Assembly: GCA_963709655.1 (NCBI GenBank)
Contig: CAVPXF010000056.1
Span: forward strand, 372,001-436,000
Origin: Roseiarcus sp963709655
GTDB taxonomy: Bacteria > Pseudomonadota > Alphaproteobacteria > Rhizobiales > Beijerinckiaceae
Length of the DNA stretch: 64,000 nucleotides
Direction: 5' to 3'
In this document: piece by piece, positions 7,991-16,922 of the stretch
How the letters are laid out: every line of letters starts with the position of its first letter
How positions within the stretch are numbered: the stretch's first letter is position 1
The notes under the pieces: model-generated
The model's input: only the letters and a program-made list of their open reading frames with translations
Database searches by the model: none
Told to the model about the DNA's origin: nothing
Position numbers and translations under genes: made by a program

Positions 7991-8953
7991 CTAAGGCGGA
8001 GAGGATTCGAGAGGTTGTGGGATCGAAGCCTCGATCTCGAGGCGATAACGCCCGTCGCCCTGACCGAGCCTGCAGAGGAACATGCCCCGCCCGGCGCATT
8101 CGAGCCGGACCGAATCAAATTCGCCGTTTTGCAGCGGCAGGACTACGCCGGCGCGGAAGTTCGCGACGTCTCCGAGACTCATCGACAGTTCCTCGAGGAT
8201 CGCCTTGACTGGCAGACGCGTTTGTCTGAGCCCGCTTTCCATCGAGTTCGACCAGCGGCGGTCGGAAGAGCGCGTCTCAGTCGGGCGTTCGCGCTCGAGT
8301 TCCTTGCGGTACGGCAGCAGGAACGACTGTGGCAGCAGTACCAGGCCTTCGCACGCGCCCCCGCCCATGGGGAGGGAGAATCGCGCCGCGGCGGCCGGCA
8401 TGTCGCGTCGCCCGAGCGCATAGACGTCGGTCAGCGTCACAAGCCGCTCGAAGACGAGAGAAACAGGCGCCGTCGGCGCGAAACCTGCCTCGATCGCGCG
8501 GCCGAGCCCTCGGGCGACTTCCTCGAGCAACGCCACCTCGATGGGCGTGCGAGCGTGCGGCGTATTCTCCTCGTCGCCGTCGTCGTCGCCATTGCCCACG
8601 GGCGTGAGGCTTTCGCCAAAGATCGAGTTCACGATCAGATCGTCGATCCGCTCGTCGAGCGCGATCAGCATGTGCGCTTCGGGGTCGGTGCTGGCGTAGA
8701 TTGCCGCGGTCAGCCCAGCGCAGTCGCCGATCGCCTGAAAGAGGGTCGTCGGCTGGGCCGGTTCGATCGCGCCGATCGGGGTCGGGCGGTTGACGAGCGG
8801 CGCGAGGCTTTTCGGCGCCTCTGCGATGAAGCCGTCGAGCGCTCCGGCCAATCCGAACATCCGTTCGACGGGAAGGCCCGACTGGTCGAGCATCGCCCCC
8901 TTAAGCCGGCGCGCGCCCGGCTCGCCTCCGACAGCGTCTGCTGCGTCGGTCAT
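7991..8953 (-). CDS. fliM: Flagellar motor switch protein FliM
   Basis: FliM links FliG to FliN and receives phosphorylated CheY. The 320-residue product has the CheC-like middle domain (about residues 40-210) and a C-terminal SpoA domain (about 240-320, with LPVKAILEELSMSLGDVANF). The canonical N-terminal CheY-binding motif (EIDALL type) is not visible, as is common in divergent rhizobial FliM; an acidic insert GDDDGDEE lies near residue 123. The start ATG at 8953 overlaps the motA stop (ATGA), and fliN follows about 50 bases downstream. Confidence 0.93.
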   Translation of the reverse strand: MTDAADAVGGEPGARRLKGAMLDQSGLPVERMFGLAGALDGFIAEAPKSLAPLVNRPTPIGAIEPAQPTTLFQAIGDCAGLTAAIYASTDPEAHMLIALDERIDDLIVNSIFGESLTPVGNGDDDGDEENTPHARTPIEVALLEEVARGLGRAIEAGFAPTAPVSLVFERLVTLTDVYALGRRDMPAAAARFSLPMGGGACEGLVLLPQSFLLPYRKELERERPTETRSSDRRWSNSMESGLRQTRLPVKAILEELSMSLGDVANFRAGVVLPLQNGEFDSVRLECAGRGMFLCRLGQGDGRYRLEIEASIPQPLESSPP

Positions 8954-9842
8954 GCGGCCTCACGGATCTGGTTGTCGCCCCCGCCGCCTCCGCCTGAAAT
9001 GGTCTCGTTCTCGACCACGTCTATGGTTGGGCGCTCCTGGGACGGGATCGTCTTGCGGCCGAACTCGACCGCGACCTGTGGCATGGCGCCGTTCATGAAG
9101 GCGAGCAGAGTTCTGCTTGACGAGGGTGAACATGCGCAGTTGCTTCTGCCGAACGGCGCGAATCTTCTGTGCGACCGGCCCGACCAGCGCGTAGGAGAGA
9201 AAGATGCCGCCGAAAGTGCCAACCAAGGCTGCGCCGATGAGGCCGCCGAGCATCTCAGGCGACGAGTTCGAGCGCGCTCATCGCATGGATGATGCCGAGC
9301 ACCGCCGCGACGATGCCGAGCGCAGGCAGCCCGTCGGCCATGGCCTGGAAGGCTTCCGACGGTTTGTAGCGGTCATGCGAAAGAGTCTCGATTTCCTCGT
9401 CCATCAGCGCCTCGATCTCATGGGTGCGCGCATTTCCGATGATGATCAGGCGACCGTAGTCGCATATGAAGGTCACCAGATCTTTGTTGGCCACCAGCTT
9501 GGGAAAGGCCTTGAAGATCTCCGAATCGTTCGGGTTGTCGAAATGACCTTCGACCTCGCTGCGCGATTTCGCCCTCAATTCGCGCATCAGCCCATGCAGC
9601 ACGCTCATCACGTCGAGGTAGTCGCGCGGCTTGGGGACCCTGTCGAGAATGGCCTCGAGGACTGCCTTTCCGCAGTCCTTGATGGTCGCGGTGGTGTTGG
9701 CGACGATGAAGATGCCTAGCGCGGCGCCGCCGATGATGACGAACTCGTAGGGCTGCGCGAGCACTTCGAGATGACCGCCGAGCGCTGCGTAGCCGCCGAG
9801 AATGCAGCCGATCGCAATGAGAAGGCCGATGCCGAAATTCAA
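8950..9842 (-). pseudogene. motA: Flagellar stator protein MotA, interrupted by two +1 frameshifts
   Basis: MotA and MotB form the proton-driven stator. The first segment (9842-9255, TTG start preceded by AGGAG) encodes the four-helix N-terminal part and stops after HAMSALELVA. Removing one A from GAACTC (minus strand; plus positions 9264-9269) gives ALDSSPEMLGGLIGA in frame. Removing one A from a second GAACTC (9108-9113) restores KQTLLAFMNGAMPQ and the normal C-terminus, ending at 8950. The repaired protein is 296 residues, the normal length. Because both changes are identical single-base insertions at GACTC, sequencing error is likelier than true gene death. The gene overlaps fliM by four bases. 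Confidence 0.88.
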
Positions 9843-9989
9843 AGCGCGCTCCTGGTCTCTGGCCGTCGATGTTTGCGACGCCAGACTTACCCCAAGCTGT
9901 CGGCGGCCCGGTCAGCCCGAGACAAGCTCCGGACGGGATCTTCTCACCCGTTCGGCGGCCGTCGCTATGCCGCGAGTCAAGGACGTTTT

Positions 9990-10715
9990 ATGCAAAACGG
10001 ACTCTACGTCGCGGTATCGGCTCAAGTGGCGCTGGAGCGCCGGATGGAGACGATCGCCGACAATATCGCGAACATGAACACCGTCGGCTACCGCGCGACG
10101 GGAGTGTCATTCGAGTCCGAGATGGCGCGAACCGGTGAGGCCACCATCGACTACGTATCGTCCGGCGCCGATTACCTGTCCCGCCGGCTTGGGGGGCTGA
10201 TCAAGACCGATAATCCGCTGGATTTCGCCGTCCAGGGCGATGGCTGGTTCGGCATCAAGACGGCGGCGGGGACCGCCTATACTCGTGACGGCCGGGCGCG
10301 GATCGACGAGTCGGGCATGCTGAGGACGCTGAACGGCGATCCATACCTCGACGCCGGCGGGGCGCCGATTATGGTCGATAGCGCCGCCGGGCCTGTGAAT
10401 GTCGCCGCCGACGGCATGATTACCCAGAACGGCCAGCAGGTCGGTGCGATCGGACTTTTCGCCATCGACGCGGACGCCAACCTCAAGCGAGCGGAAAACT
10501 CGGCCGTCGTACCGGACAAGCCGGCGCGGCCGATCCTCGACTTCACCCGCGATAGCGTGGTCCAAGGCGCTGTCGAGAGCTCGAACGTCGATCCCGTGCG
10601 CGAGATGACGCGGCTCATCGACGTCTCGCGCGCCTTCGACGGGGTCGCAGCCGAATCGTCGCAGGCCGAATCCTCGCTTCAGGACGCCATCAAGACGCTG
10701 GGCTCGTCGTCATGA
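9990..10715 (+). CDS. flgF: Flagellar proximal rod protein FlgF
   Basis: FlgF is a rod protein related to FlgG. The 241-residue product starts at the ATG at 9990 with MQNGLYVAVSAQVALERRME and then DNIANMNTVGYRATG, the rod N-terminal signature; NPLDFAVQGDGWFGI follows in the centre and SNVDPVREMTRLIDVSRAFD at the C-terminus. It is transcribed divergently from motA across a 147-base gap, and its stop overlaps the fliI start (ATGA). I see no clear promoter motif in the gap. Confidence 0.95.
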   Translation: MQNGLYVAVSAQVALERRMETIADNIANMNTVGYRATGVSFESEMARTGEATIDYVSSGADYLSRRLGGLIKTDNPLDFAVQGDGWFGIKTAAGTAYTRDGRARIDESGMLRTLNGDPYLDAGGAPIMVDSAAGPVNVAADGMITQNGQQVGAIGLFAIDADANLKRAENSAVVPDKPARPILDFTRDSVVQGAVESSNVDPVREMTRLIDVSRAFDGVAAESSQAESSLQDAIKTLGSSS

Positions 10716-12077
10716 GCGACGCGCCTGCGGAAGCCTCAGCTCTCGGGCGCCTCGAGCGCCGCATCGCCTGGGGTGTGCGCAATCTGCAGGCGGCGCGCGT
10801 CAGCGGGCTCGTGACCGAGGTCTCGATGTCCCACTACCGGGTCGCTGGCCTTTCCCGCTTCCTCAAGCTCGGAGAATGCGTCGGGGTCGACGTCGGAGGC
10901 CGCGTCCAGATCGGCGAGGTCGTCAAGATCGACGATGTTTCGGCGACACTGAAGCCGTTCGACGCACGCTGCGACGCGGCCATCGGCGCGCGCGCCTATC
11001 GCACCGAAAACCTGTCGCTGTCGCCGGATCCGTCGTGGAAGGGGCGGGTGATCGACGCGCTTGGGCGGCCGCTCGATGGCGGCGGAGATCTCGCTTTTGG
11101 CGATCAGCCCGCGCCGCTCGACGCGGATCCGCCGCCGGCGCTGAGCCGCGCGCGCGTCTCCACCCCGATCCGCACCGGCGTGCGGGTGGTCGATCTGTTC
11201 ACGCCTCTCTGCCTCGGGCAGCGCATCGGCGTGTTCGCCGGCTCGGGCGTCGGCAAGTCGTCGCTTCTGGCGATGCTCGCCCGCGCGCCGCAGTTCGACA
11301 CGGTCGTCATCGGGCTGGTCGGCGAGCGCGGCCGGGAAGTTCGCGAATTCCTCGACGACACGCTCGGCGACGACCGCGCAGAGGCTGTTGCGGTCGTCTC
11401 GACCGGCGACGAGAGTCCGATGATGCGGCGTCTCGCGCCGAAGACCGCTATGGCGGTCGCCGAATATTTCCGCGATAAGGGCGAGCAGGTTTTGCTCATC
11501 CTCGAACTCGGTGACGCGCTTCGCCCACGCCGCGCGCGACGTTGCGCTCGCCGCCGGGGAACCGGCGGTCGCGCGGGGTTATGCGCCGAGCGTATTCAGC
11601 GATCTCCCCCGCCTTCTGGAACGCGCGGGGCCTGGGCCGGAGGGCGCGGGCTCCATCACCGGAATCTTTTCGGTGCTGGTCGACGGCGACGACCACAACG
11701 ATCCGATCGCCGACGCGGTGCGTGGCACGCTCGACGGCCATATCGTGCTCGACCGCGCGATTGCCGACGACGGCCGCTATCCGGCGGTCAACATCCTTTC
11801 GTCGGTGTCGCGGCTCGCCCACCCGGTGTGGACGCCCGAGCAGCGCAAGCTGGTTTCGAGCCTCAGAGCGCTCGTTGCGCGCTACGAGGAGACGCGCGAG
11901 CTCCGGCTTATGGGCGGCTATACGCCCGGCGCCGATCCGGTCCTCGACAAGGCGATCAAGGCAGTGCCGCGGATTTACGACGCGATGATCCAAGCGCCTG
12001 ACGCGCCGCTCTGCGCCGATCCGTTCATCGACCTCGCCGCGGCGTTGCGCAACGACATCAAGACCGGCGAGTTGTGA
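10712..12077 (+). pseudogene. fliI: Flagellar export ATPase FliI, interrupted by one +1 frameshift
   Basis: FliI is the F1-beta-like ATPase that energises flagellar export. The frame from 10712 is normal through the Walker A region (FAGSGVGKSSLLAMLARA, about residues 178-195) up to LLIL, where GAACTC at 11504-11509 shifts it. Removing one A gives LLILDSVTRFAHAARDVALA, the Walker B aspartate and following motif, and the second frame then runs normally to a TGA at 12077 (NDIKTGEL end). The repaired protein is 454 residues, the usual length. The same GACTC-to-GAACTC change occurs twice in motA and once in the FecR gene, so this is probably a sequence error. It overlaps flgF by four bases. Confidence 0.88.
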
Positions 12078-12084
12078 GGGGCAG

Positions 12085-12585
12085 ATGATACCGAATCAAC
12101 CGGACGTTGGGCTGCGAGCGATCGGAACGGGCTTAGCCGGCGTCTCGATTGCGTTCGCCGGCTACATGCTCGCTTTCGGCGGCGGCCAGGTCCGGGTCGT
12201 GGGCATGGACCATCTGGCGCTTTTCGCACAGCCGCGCGGATCGGCGATGGCCGTGGTCGCCCCGGCGGCTCTGCTTCCAGCGGCAGCCGCCACGGCGGTC
12301 GACCCGTCTCCGACCGGCTCGGTAGCAGACCCCCAGCCCAATCCGGAGCCCCCGCCGCGGCCGCAGATCGTCGCCGCACGCCCCGATCGCGTCTGGCTGA
12401 ACACCGAGGGAAAGATCGTCGCGGCGGGCCCCGGCGAGGAGGTCGCCGGCCTCGGACGGATCGGCGCGATCGTCCGGCGCGACGGCGGCTGGGCCGTTCT
12501 CGACGACAAGGGTCGGACGCTGACGACGCTCGCGGGCTCAGCCAACGGCGCCGTGCTATTCTCCCGCAACCTGATCTTCGACTGA
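12085..12585 (+). CDS. Membrane-anchored protein of unknown function downstream of fliI
   Basis: This 166-residue protein has a single N-terminal membrane anchor (about residues 12-32), a Pro/Ala-rich linker (about 60-95) and a small C-terminal beta-rich domain (about 100-166) with LGRIGAIVRRDGGWAVLDDK and a SRNLIFD end. The layout recalls pilus/secretion inner-membrane proteins of the PilP/GspC type, but I cannot assign it to a family. It lies eight bases after fliI with GAGGGG before the ATG, so it is almost certainly in the flgF-fliI operon. A periplasmic role connected with the basal body is inferred from context only. Confidence 0.75.
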   Translation: MIPNQPDVGLRAIGTGLAGVSIAFAGYMLAFGGGQVRVVGMDHLALFAQPRGSAMAVVAPAALLPAAAATAVDPSPTGSVADPQPNPEPPPRPQIVAARPDRVWLNTEGKIVAAGPGEEVAGLGRIGAIVRRDGGWAVLDDKGRTLTTLAGSANGAVLFSRNLIFD

Positions 12586-12600
12586 ACGGTTTCCCGGACT

Positions 12601-14151
12601 TTAGGCGCGCCGGAGCGACCGGCAGGCCTGGTCATAGAGCGCATTGGCGACGGCGACGCGGGCATTGGCTCGTTCGCGCGCATGCGGGGGCTGGCGATCG
12701 GGATGATTACGCCAGACGAAAGCGCGCCAGCGCTTTGTCAGCGCATCCGCGGTCAGCCCCGCGCCGATGCCGAGCTCGCGCGCCACCGCCGCTGCAATTT
12801 CGGCTGCGACAGCGGAATCGGGCGGACCGGCGCGCGTCGGGCGCGCCTCCGGCCCAGGCGGCTCGTCCGTCCAATTCATCGCAAGCCCCCAGCGCGCCTC
12901 TCCGCCGCCCCCTTGCGCCGGACCCAGGTTCAGGGGCGCGCCGAACCCGAGGCTATGAAGCTGCTGGCCTGCGTCGTCGGCCGTCGGCTGCGGGCCGTTG
13001 CGGATCTCGTCAAGCGCGCGCCGAAAGGCGTCGCCGGCGCGGTCGAGAGCAGCCATGGATATCCTCGACATCAGCCGTTCGCGACCCGCTTCGAGCGCGT
13101 CGCGTGCGCTGGCGTCCGAGGCAAGTCCGGCGAGTTCGGCGATGACGCAATTGCGACCTCGGCTCTTGGCTTGATAGAGCCGGTCGTCCGCGCGCTTGAT
13201 GAGGTCCTCGCCCGTCTCGCCGGCGCGCAGCACCGCAACGCCGAATGAGGCGGTGATCGGGCCTACCGGTCCACCCGTCGGTCCGAGCGCCCACCGCTTG
13301 GTTTCCAGGGCCCTGCGGATCCGCTCCGCCGCGGCGGTCGCGTTCTCGAGACTGGCGCCCGGCATCATGAGGGCGAACTCCTCCCCGCCGAAACGCGCCA
13401 CGCGATCCTGCCCGCGGACGTTCTGGACCAGGATTTCCGCGAAGAGCCGCAAAAAGCGATCGCCCACCAGATGTCCGAAGCGATCGTTGACCAGCTTGAA
13501 CCGGTCGATGTCGGCGAGCGCCAGGCAGAACGTTTCACCAGTCCGGTGCGCCCGCTCCAGTTGCTGAGCGATCGTCTCGTCGAAATAACGCCGGTTGCCG
13601 ATCAGCGTCACCGCGTCGCGCATGCCGGCCTCCTCGGAGCGCTCGAGGACGTTTTGCAGCTGCAGCACCTGCAGCTTCGAGTCCTCGAGCTGGTCCCGAA
13701 CATCGGCCAGCTTGTCGCGCATGTGGCGATTGTCTTCGATCAGCGCCAGAACGATATCGCGCACGGACGTTGCGTCCGTCTGCTGCGCGAGCCGCGTGTT
13801 GGCGCCATTGAGGCGTTCGGCGAAGGCGTCGCTTTCCTTCGCCTGGGCCTGGACGAGCGTGACGATCTCCCGGACGATCGCGTCGAGCCGCTCGGATTTT
13901 GCTCCTGCTTCCGGTTTGGGCGCGGCGACCGGGTCCGTTTCCGGCTTTGGCGGGGCGACCGGGTCGGCGCCGGCCCCGACCGCCAGACGCCCGAGCGCGA
14001 CGCCGAGCCAGCCGAACACTAGCAGCTCGGCTCCCGGAATCACGTCCGGAATGCTGAATTTCAGGGCTGACAGCGCGACCGCAACGAGAAAGACGACGCC
14101 GAGCGCGTAGACGGTCCCCATGTGGGAGCGGATGAGCAGCAGCCCGTTCAT
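12601..14151 (-). CDS. GGDEF diguanylate cyclase with C-terminal J-like domain
   Basis: The product (516 residues from the ATG at 14151, six bases after AGGGG) has two N-terminal membrane helices (about 10-55), a Pro/Lys linker, a coiled coil (about 110-185), and a GGDEF domain with an intact GGEEF active site at about residue 254 in VARFGGEEFALMM, so it should make cyclic di-GMP. The RxxD inhibitory site is not obvious. After a long linker the C-terminus (about 460-516) contains RWRAFVWRNHPDRQPPHARE, with the HPD tripeptide that defines J domains, at about residue 482. I do not know a named family with this architecture. It converges on the fliI operon, 15 bases away, hinting at a link to motility control. 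Confidence 0.85.
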   Translation of the reverse strand: MNGLLLIRSHMGTVYALGVVFLVAVALSALKFSIPDVIPGAELLVFGWLGVALGRLAVGAGADPVAPPKPETDPVAAPKPEAGAKSERLDAIVREIVTLVQAQAKESDAFAERLNGANTRLAQQTDATSVRDIVLALIEDNRHMRDKLADVRDQLEDSKLQVLQLQNVLERSEEAGMRDAVTLIGNRRYFDETIAQQLERAHRTGETFCLALADIDRFKLVNDRFGHLVGDRFLRLFAEILVQNVRGQDRVARFGGEEFALMMPGASLENATAAAERIRRALETKRWALGPTGGPVGPITASFGVAVLRAGETGEDLIKRADDRLYQAKSRGRNCVIAELAGLASDASARDALEAGRERLMSRISMAALDRAGDAFRRALDEIRNGPQPTADDAGQQLHSLGFGAPLNLGPAQGGGGEARWGLAMNWTDEPPGPEARPTRAGPPDSAVAAEIAAAVARELGIGAGLTADALTKRWRAFVWRNHPDRQPPHARERANARVAVANALYDQACRSLRRA

Positions 14152-14451
14152 CGGCGGCCCCTTTGCGGCTGGCAAGGCCTCGGCGAGAGCCCGGATGCGC
14201 CAAACGATGGGATTGTCGGGTAAAGCATAGACATGCCGGCCTTCGAACGCTTTGCGCCGGCGCCGGGCATGGCGGCTGCGGACGGCCGGGGACAAGGCCG
14301 CCCCTACGCAACAAAATCGTCCAACTCATTCGGACGTCGTTGTTGTAATCCCGGGGTGTTACCGTTTTGTAAGCGCCGTCGCTTGTCCAACCCGGTTTAC
14401 AGCCCCGCCCGGCTGGGATAAGAGCCGAGGATCGCCTTCGCCGGTTCGCCG
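14152..14451 (-). other. Intergenic region between GGDEF gene and 14452
   Basis: This 300-base divergent gap should hold promoters for both neighbours. It is less G+C-rich around 14335-14385. I see no palindrome, RNA gene or convincing -35/-10 pair in it. Confidence 0.4.
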
Positions 14452-14775
14452 ATGCCCATGCTTACGCTCGTCGACGTCCTCGCCACCACTTCGCCCGAGC
14501 GCGAGCGGCTGGTCGAAGTCGACGATGCGATCCGCGATCTGGCGCAGGCGGTGGAGGCCGCGGCGGAGCAAGACGGGTTGGACCGGCAGATCCTTGCGCG
14601 CGCGCTGGTCGGCGTGTTGACGGCCGCCGCCGCCCGTCAGGCGATGAAAGCCTATCCGTCGCTGTCGCGAGCCGAGCTGAGCGCAGCGCTCGCCGATCTC
14701 GCCGAGGAGGCCGCCGACTGGACGGCGCGGCGCGCGCCGCGGCCGCGAAACGGCCGCCGGGGAGGCGGCTCGTGA
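14452..14775 (+). CDS. Small helical protein of unknown function
   Basis: This 107-residue protein is not recognised. It is soluble and helical, with an acidic N-terminal half (EVDDAIRDLAQAVEAAAEQD), an Ala-rich middle and a basic Arg/Gly tail (RRAPRPRNGRRGGGS). The start is an ATG at 14452, with another at 14458. The end overlaps the following nitronate monooxygenase gene by four bases, which supports its being a real, translationally coupled gene. Nothing indicates a biochemical role. Confidence 0.6.
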   Translation: MPMLTLVDVLATTSPERERLVEVDDAIRDLAQAVEAAAEQDGLDRQILARALVGVLTAAAARQAMKAYPSLSRAELSAALADLAEEAADWTARRAPRPRNGRRGGGS

Positions 14776-15845
14776 ACGGGGATTTCCTGCCGTCCCGCCT
14801 GCCGATCATCCAGGCGCCGATGGCGGGGTCCCAGGGCGTCGAACTCTGCGCTCGCGTCGCCGAGGCCGGCGGTCTCGGCTCGCTGCCCGCCGCGATGCTG
14901 ACGCCGGCTCTGCTGCGTGAGCAGATCGGAGCGGTTCGCGCCCGAACGCTGGCCCCGATCAACGTCAACTTCTTTTGCCATGTCCCGCCGGCTCCGGACC
15001 CGGAGCGAGAGGCCGCCTGGCTCGCGGAGCTTCACTCGGATTATGCGGAAGCGGGCCTCGCGCCGCCGGATGCAGGCGGCGGACCGGAGCGCGCGCCGTT
15101 CGATGCGGCGATGGCCGAGGTCGTCGAGGCGATGAGGCCTGCGGTGGTGAGCTTCCACTTCGGTCTGCCGGACGAAGCGCTGCTCGAACAAGTCCGGCGC
15201 ATCGGGGCCAAGATCTATTCCTCGGCCACCACCGTCGCGGAAGCGCGCTGGCTCGACGCACGCGGCGTCGACGCCGTCATCGCGCAGGGCGCGGAGGCGG
15301 GCGGCCATCGCGGCATGTTTCTGTCCGACGCCGTCGACGCCCAGCCCGGGCTCATGGCTTTGCTGCCGCACGTCGTCGACGCGGTCCATGTCCCGGTCAT
15401 CGCCGCCGGCGGGATCGCCGACGGCCGGGGCGTCGTCGCGGCTTTCGCCCTCGGGGCTGGGGCGGTCCAGATCGGCACCGCCTATCTGAGGACGCCGCAG
15501 GCGACGATCTCGGCGGCGCACCGGCAGGCGCTGGCGAACGCGCGCGACGACGCGACGCGGATCACCAATCTCTTTTCCGGACGGCCGGCGCGCGGCCTTC
15601 TCAACCGCTTCATGCGCGAGCATGGGCCCATGAACACGCGGGCGCCGGCCTTTCCGAGGGCGGCCGGGGCGGTCGCGCCCCTGCGCGCCCATTACGAGGC
15701 GCAAGGATCGGGAGACTATTCGCCCCTGTGGTCCGGGCAGTCGGCCGCGCTGGCGCGCGAGGAGGACGCCGGCGCCCTGACCGAGCGGCTTTGGCGGGAG
15801 GCCGAGGCGGCGCTCGCCGGGCTGCCGGCGTCGCTTAGACTTTAG
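14772..15845 (+). CDS. Nitronate monooxygenase (2-nitropropane dioxygenase family)
   Basis: This FMN-dependent TIM-barrel enzyme oxidises alkyl nitronates such as propionate-3-nitronate to carbonyl compounds, a detoxification reaction. The 357-residue product begins (GTG at 14772) with LPIIQAPMAGSQGVELCARV, the family N-terminus; it has the FMN-contact motif QGAEAGGHRG around residue 175, and AAGGIADGRGVVAAFALGAG around 212, which binds the FMN phosphate. Length is typical. It is coupled by a four-base overlap to the small upstream gene and ends about 100 bases before the next gene. Confidence 0.9.
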   Translation: MNGDFLPSRLPIIQAPMAGSQGVELCARVAEAGGLGSLPAAMLTPALLREQIGAVRARTLAPINVNFFCHVPPAPDPEREAAWLAELHSDYAEAGLAPPDAGGGPERAPFDAAMAEVVEAMRPAVVSFHFGLPDEALLEQVRRIGAKIYSSATTVAEARWLDARGVDAVIAQGAEAGGHRGMFLSDAVDAQPGLMALLPHVVDAVHVPVIAAGGIADGRGVVAAFALGAGAVQIGTAYLRTPQATISAAHRQALANARDDATRITNLFSGRPARGLLNRFMREHGPMNTRAPAFPRAAGAVAPLRAHYEAQGSGDYSPLWSGQSAALAREEDAGALTERLWREAEAALAGLPASLRL

Positions 15846-15948
15846 GCGTAAGCAGCGCGTTTGCGTTATTATTCAAACCGTTAGAACAATTGCGCGCGGC
15901 TCTGTTGCATGGCAGCATGACCCTCGCGGCGGCAGGGCAAGGCTTGTT

Positions 15949-16713
15949 ATGTCACATGCGAGATACGCACTTTATCTCACGCCGCCCCTGGGCGGCGCGC
16001 TGTGGACATTCGGCTGCGACGTGCTCGGCCGGGACGCCTCGACCGGCGAGACTCTTGTGGGTTTCGCGCCCGAGGGCCACACCCCGGACTCGTGGCTGAA
16101 GCTCACCGAGGATCCGCGACGCTACGGCTTCCACGCCACGCTGGTCGCGCCGTTCCGTCTCAGGGCCGACCTCGACGTCGCCGATCTCGTCGACGGGGTT
16201 GCCGCCTTCGCCGCGGCGGCCCATCCGTTCGACGCGGGCGAACTGAGTGTGGGCCGGGTCGCCACCACCGACGGGCGCGCCTTCGTCGCGCTGAAGCCGG
16301 ACGGGGAGGCGAAGGGGCTTCGCGCTTTCGAGGAAATGGCCGTGCGCCGGCTCGACCGGCTGCGCGCCCCGCTGACCGACGCCGAGCGGCGCGCCCGCAC
16401 GGCGGACGCTGAGCTCACGCCGCGCCAAGGCTACTACCTCGACGTCTGGGGGTACCCCTACGTCCTGAGCGAGTTCCGCCCGCACTTCACGCTGACGAAC
16501 ACCCTTGCCGACGTCAAGCCGGTGGAGAACGCGCTTCGCTGGGCGTTCCAGATGCGGGTCGACTCGAGGAGTTTGAGGGTCGAGACGCTCACCCTGTTCG
16601 GCGAGCGCGAGAGCGACGGCCAATTCGAGATCCTGCGCGAGTTTCCGCTGGGACATGACCGGCGCGTGCGGCGCGTCGCCTCGCGCGTCAGGGCGGCGGC
16701 GTTCATCGACTGA
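15949..16713 (+). CDS. DUF1045 / 2H phosphoesterase-like protein
   Basis: The 254-residue product belongs to the DUF1045 group of the 2H phosphoesterase superfamily, often seen next to phosphonate (phn) genes. The two catalytic-type histidine motifs are visible: YGFHATLVAPF near residue 62 and FRPHFTLTNTL near residue 180 (the HxT pattern). No phn gene is nearby, so the usual context is missing. The start ATG at 15949 follows the monooxygenase gene by about 100 bases. The substrate is unknown; a cyclic or 2'-3'-linked phosphodiester is expected from the superfamily. Confidence 0.85.
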   Translation: MSHARYALYLTPPLGGALWTFGCDVLGRDASTGETLVGFAPEGHTPDSWLKLTEDPRRYGFHATLVAPFRLRADLDVADLVDGVAAFAAAAHPFDAGELSVGRVATTDGRAFVALKPDGEAKGLRAFEEMAVRRLDRLRAPLTDAERRARTADAELTPRQGYYLDVWGYPYVLSEFRPHFTLTNTLADVKPVENALRWAFQMRVDSRSLRVETLTLFGERESDGQFEILREFPLGHDRRVRRVASRVRAAAFID

Positions 16714-16815
16714 CGCTTCGACCGCCAGGGCCCCTCTCCGGGCGACGCCCGCCGGCGAGGGACGGCGCCCGGACGTTCGCGCGCGAGAGCCTTCGGTTCG
16801 CCGCAAAAGAGTTGC

Positions 16816-16886
16816 GTTCGGACGCTGTTCAGCGTCGTTCGGACTGCGTTCGGCGCGCGTTCGGACGTCGTTCGGCGCCTGTTCAG
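16816..16886 (+). repeat. Seven GTTC(G/A)G units at about 11-bp spacing
   Basis: GTTC begins at 16816, 16827, 16837, 16848, 16859, 16870 and 16881, so six successive intervals are 11, 10, 11, 11, 11 and 11 bases. Five copies read GTTCGG and two read GTTCAG. The period is close to one helical turn, so all copies face the same side of the DNA. The period is not a multiple of three and no gene covers the array, which argues against a coding repeat. A protein-binding array (iteron-like) is the natural inference. Confidence 0.7.
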
Positions 16887-16913
16887 CAGTGGAAAACCGC
16901 CCCTTATCCACCC

Positions 16914-16922
16914 GTGTTTTGG
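16914..16922 (+). promoter_or_regulatory. DnaA-box-like sequence
   Basis: TTATCCACC matches the consensus TTATCCACA at eight of nine positions, 28 bases after the GTTC array. A single near-match could be chance; its neighbourhood is what makes it notable. Confidence 0.3.

Noticed and set aside
9108..11509. Programmed +1 ribosomal frameshifting in motA and fliI
   Set aside because: Orthologues use an uninterrupted frame and two identical sites in motA would make it inefficient; systematic sequence error fits better.
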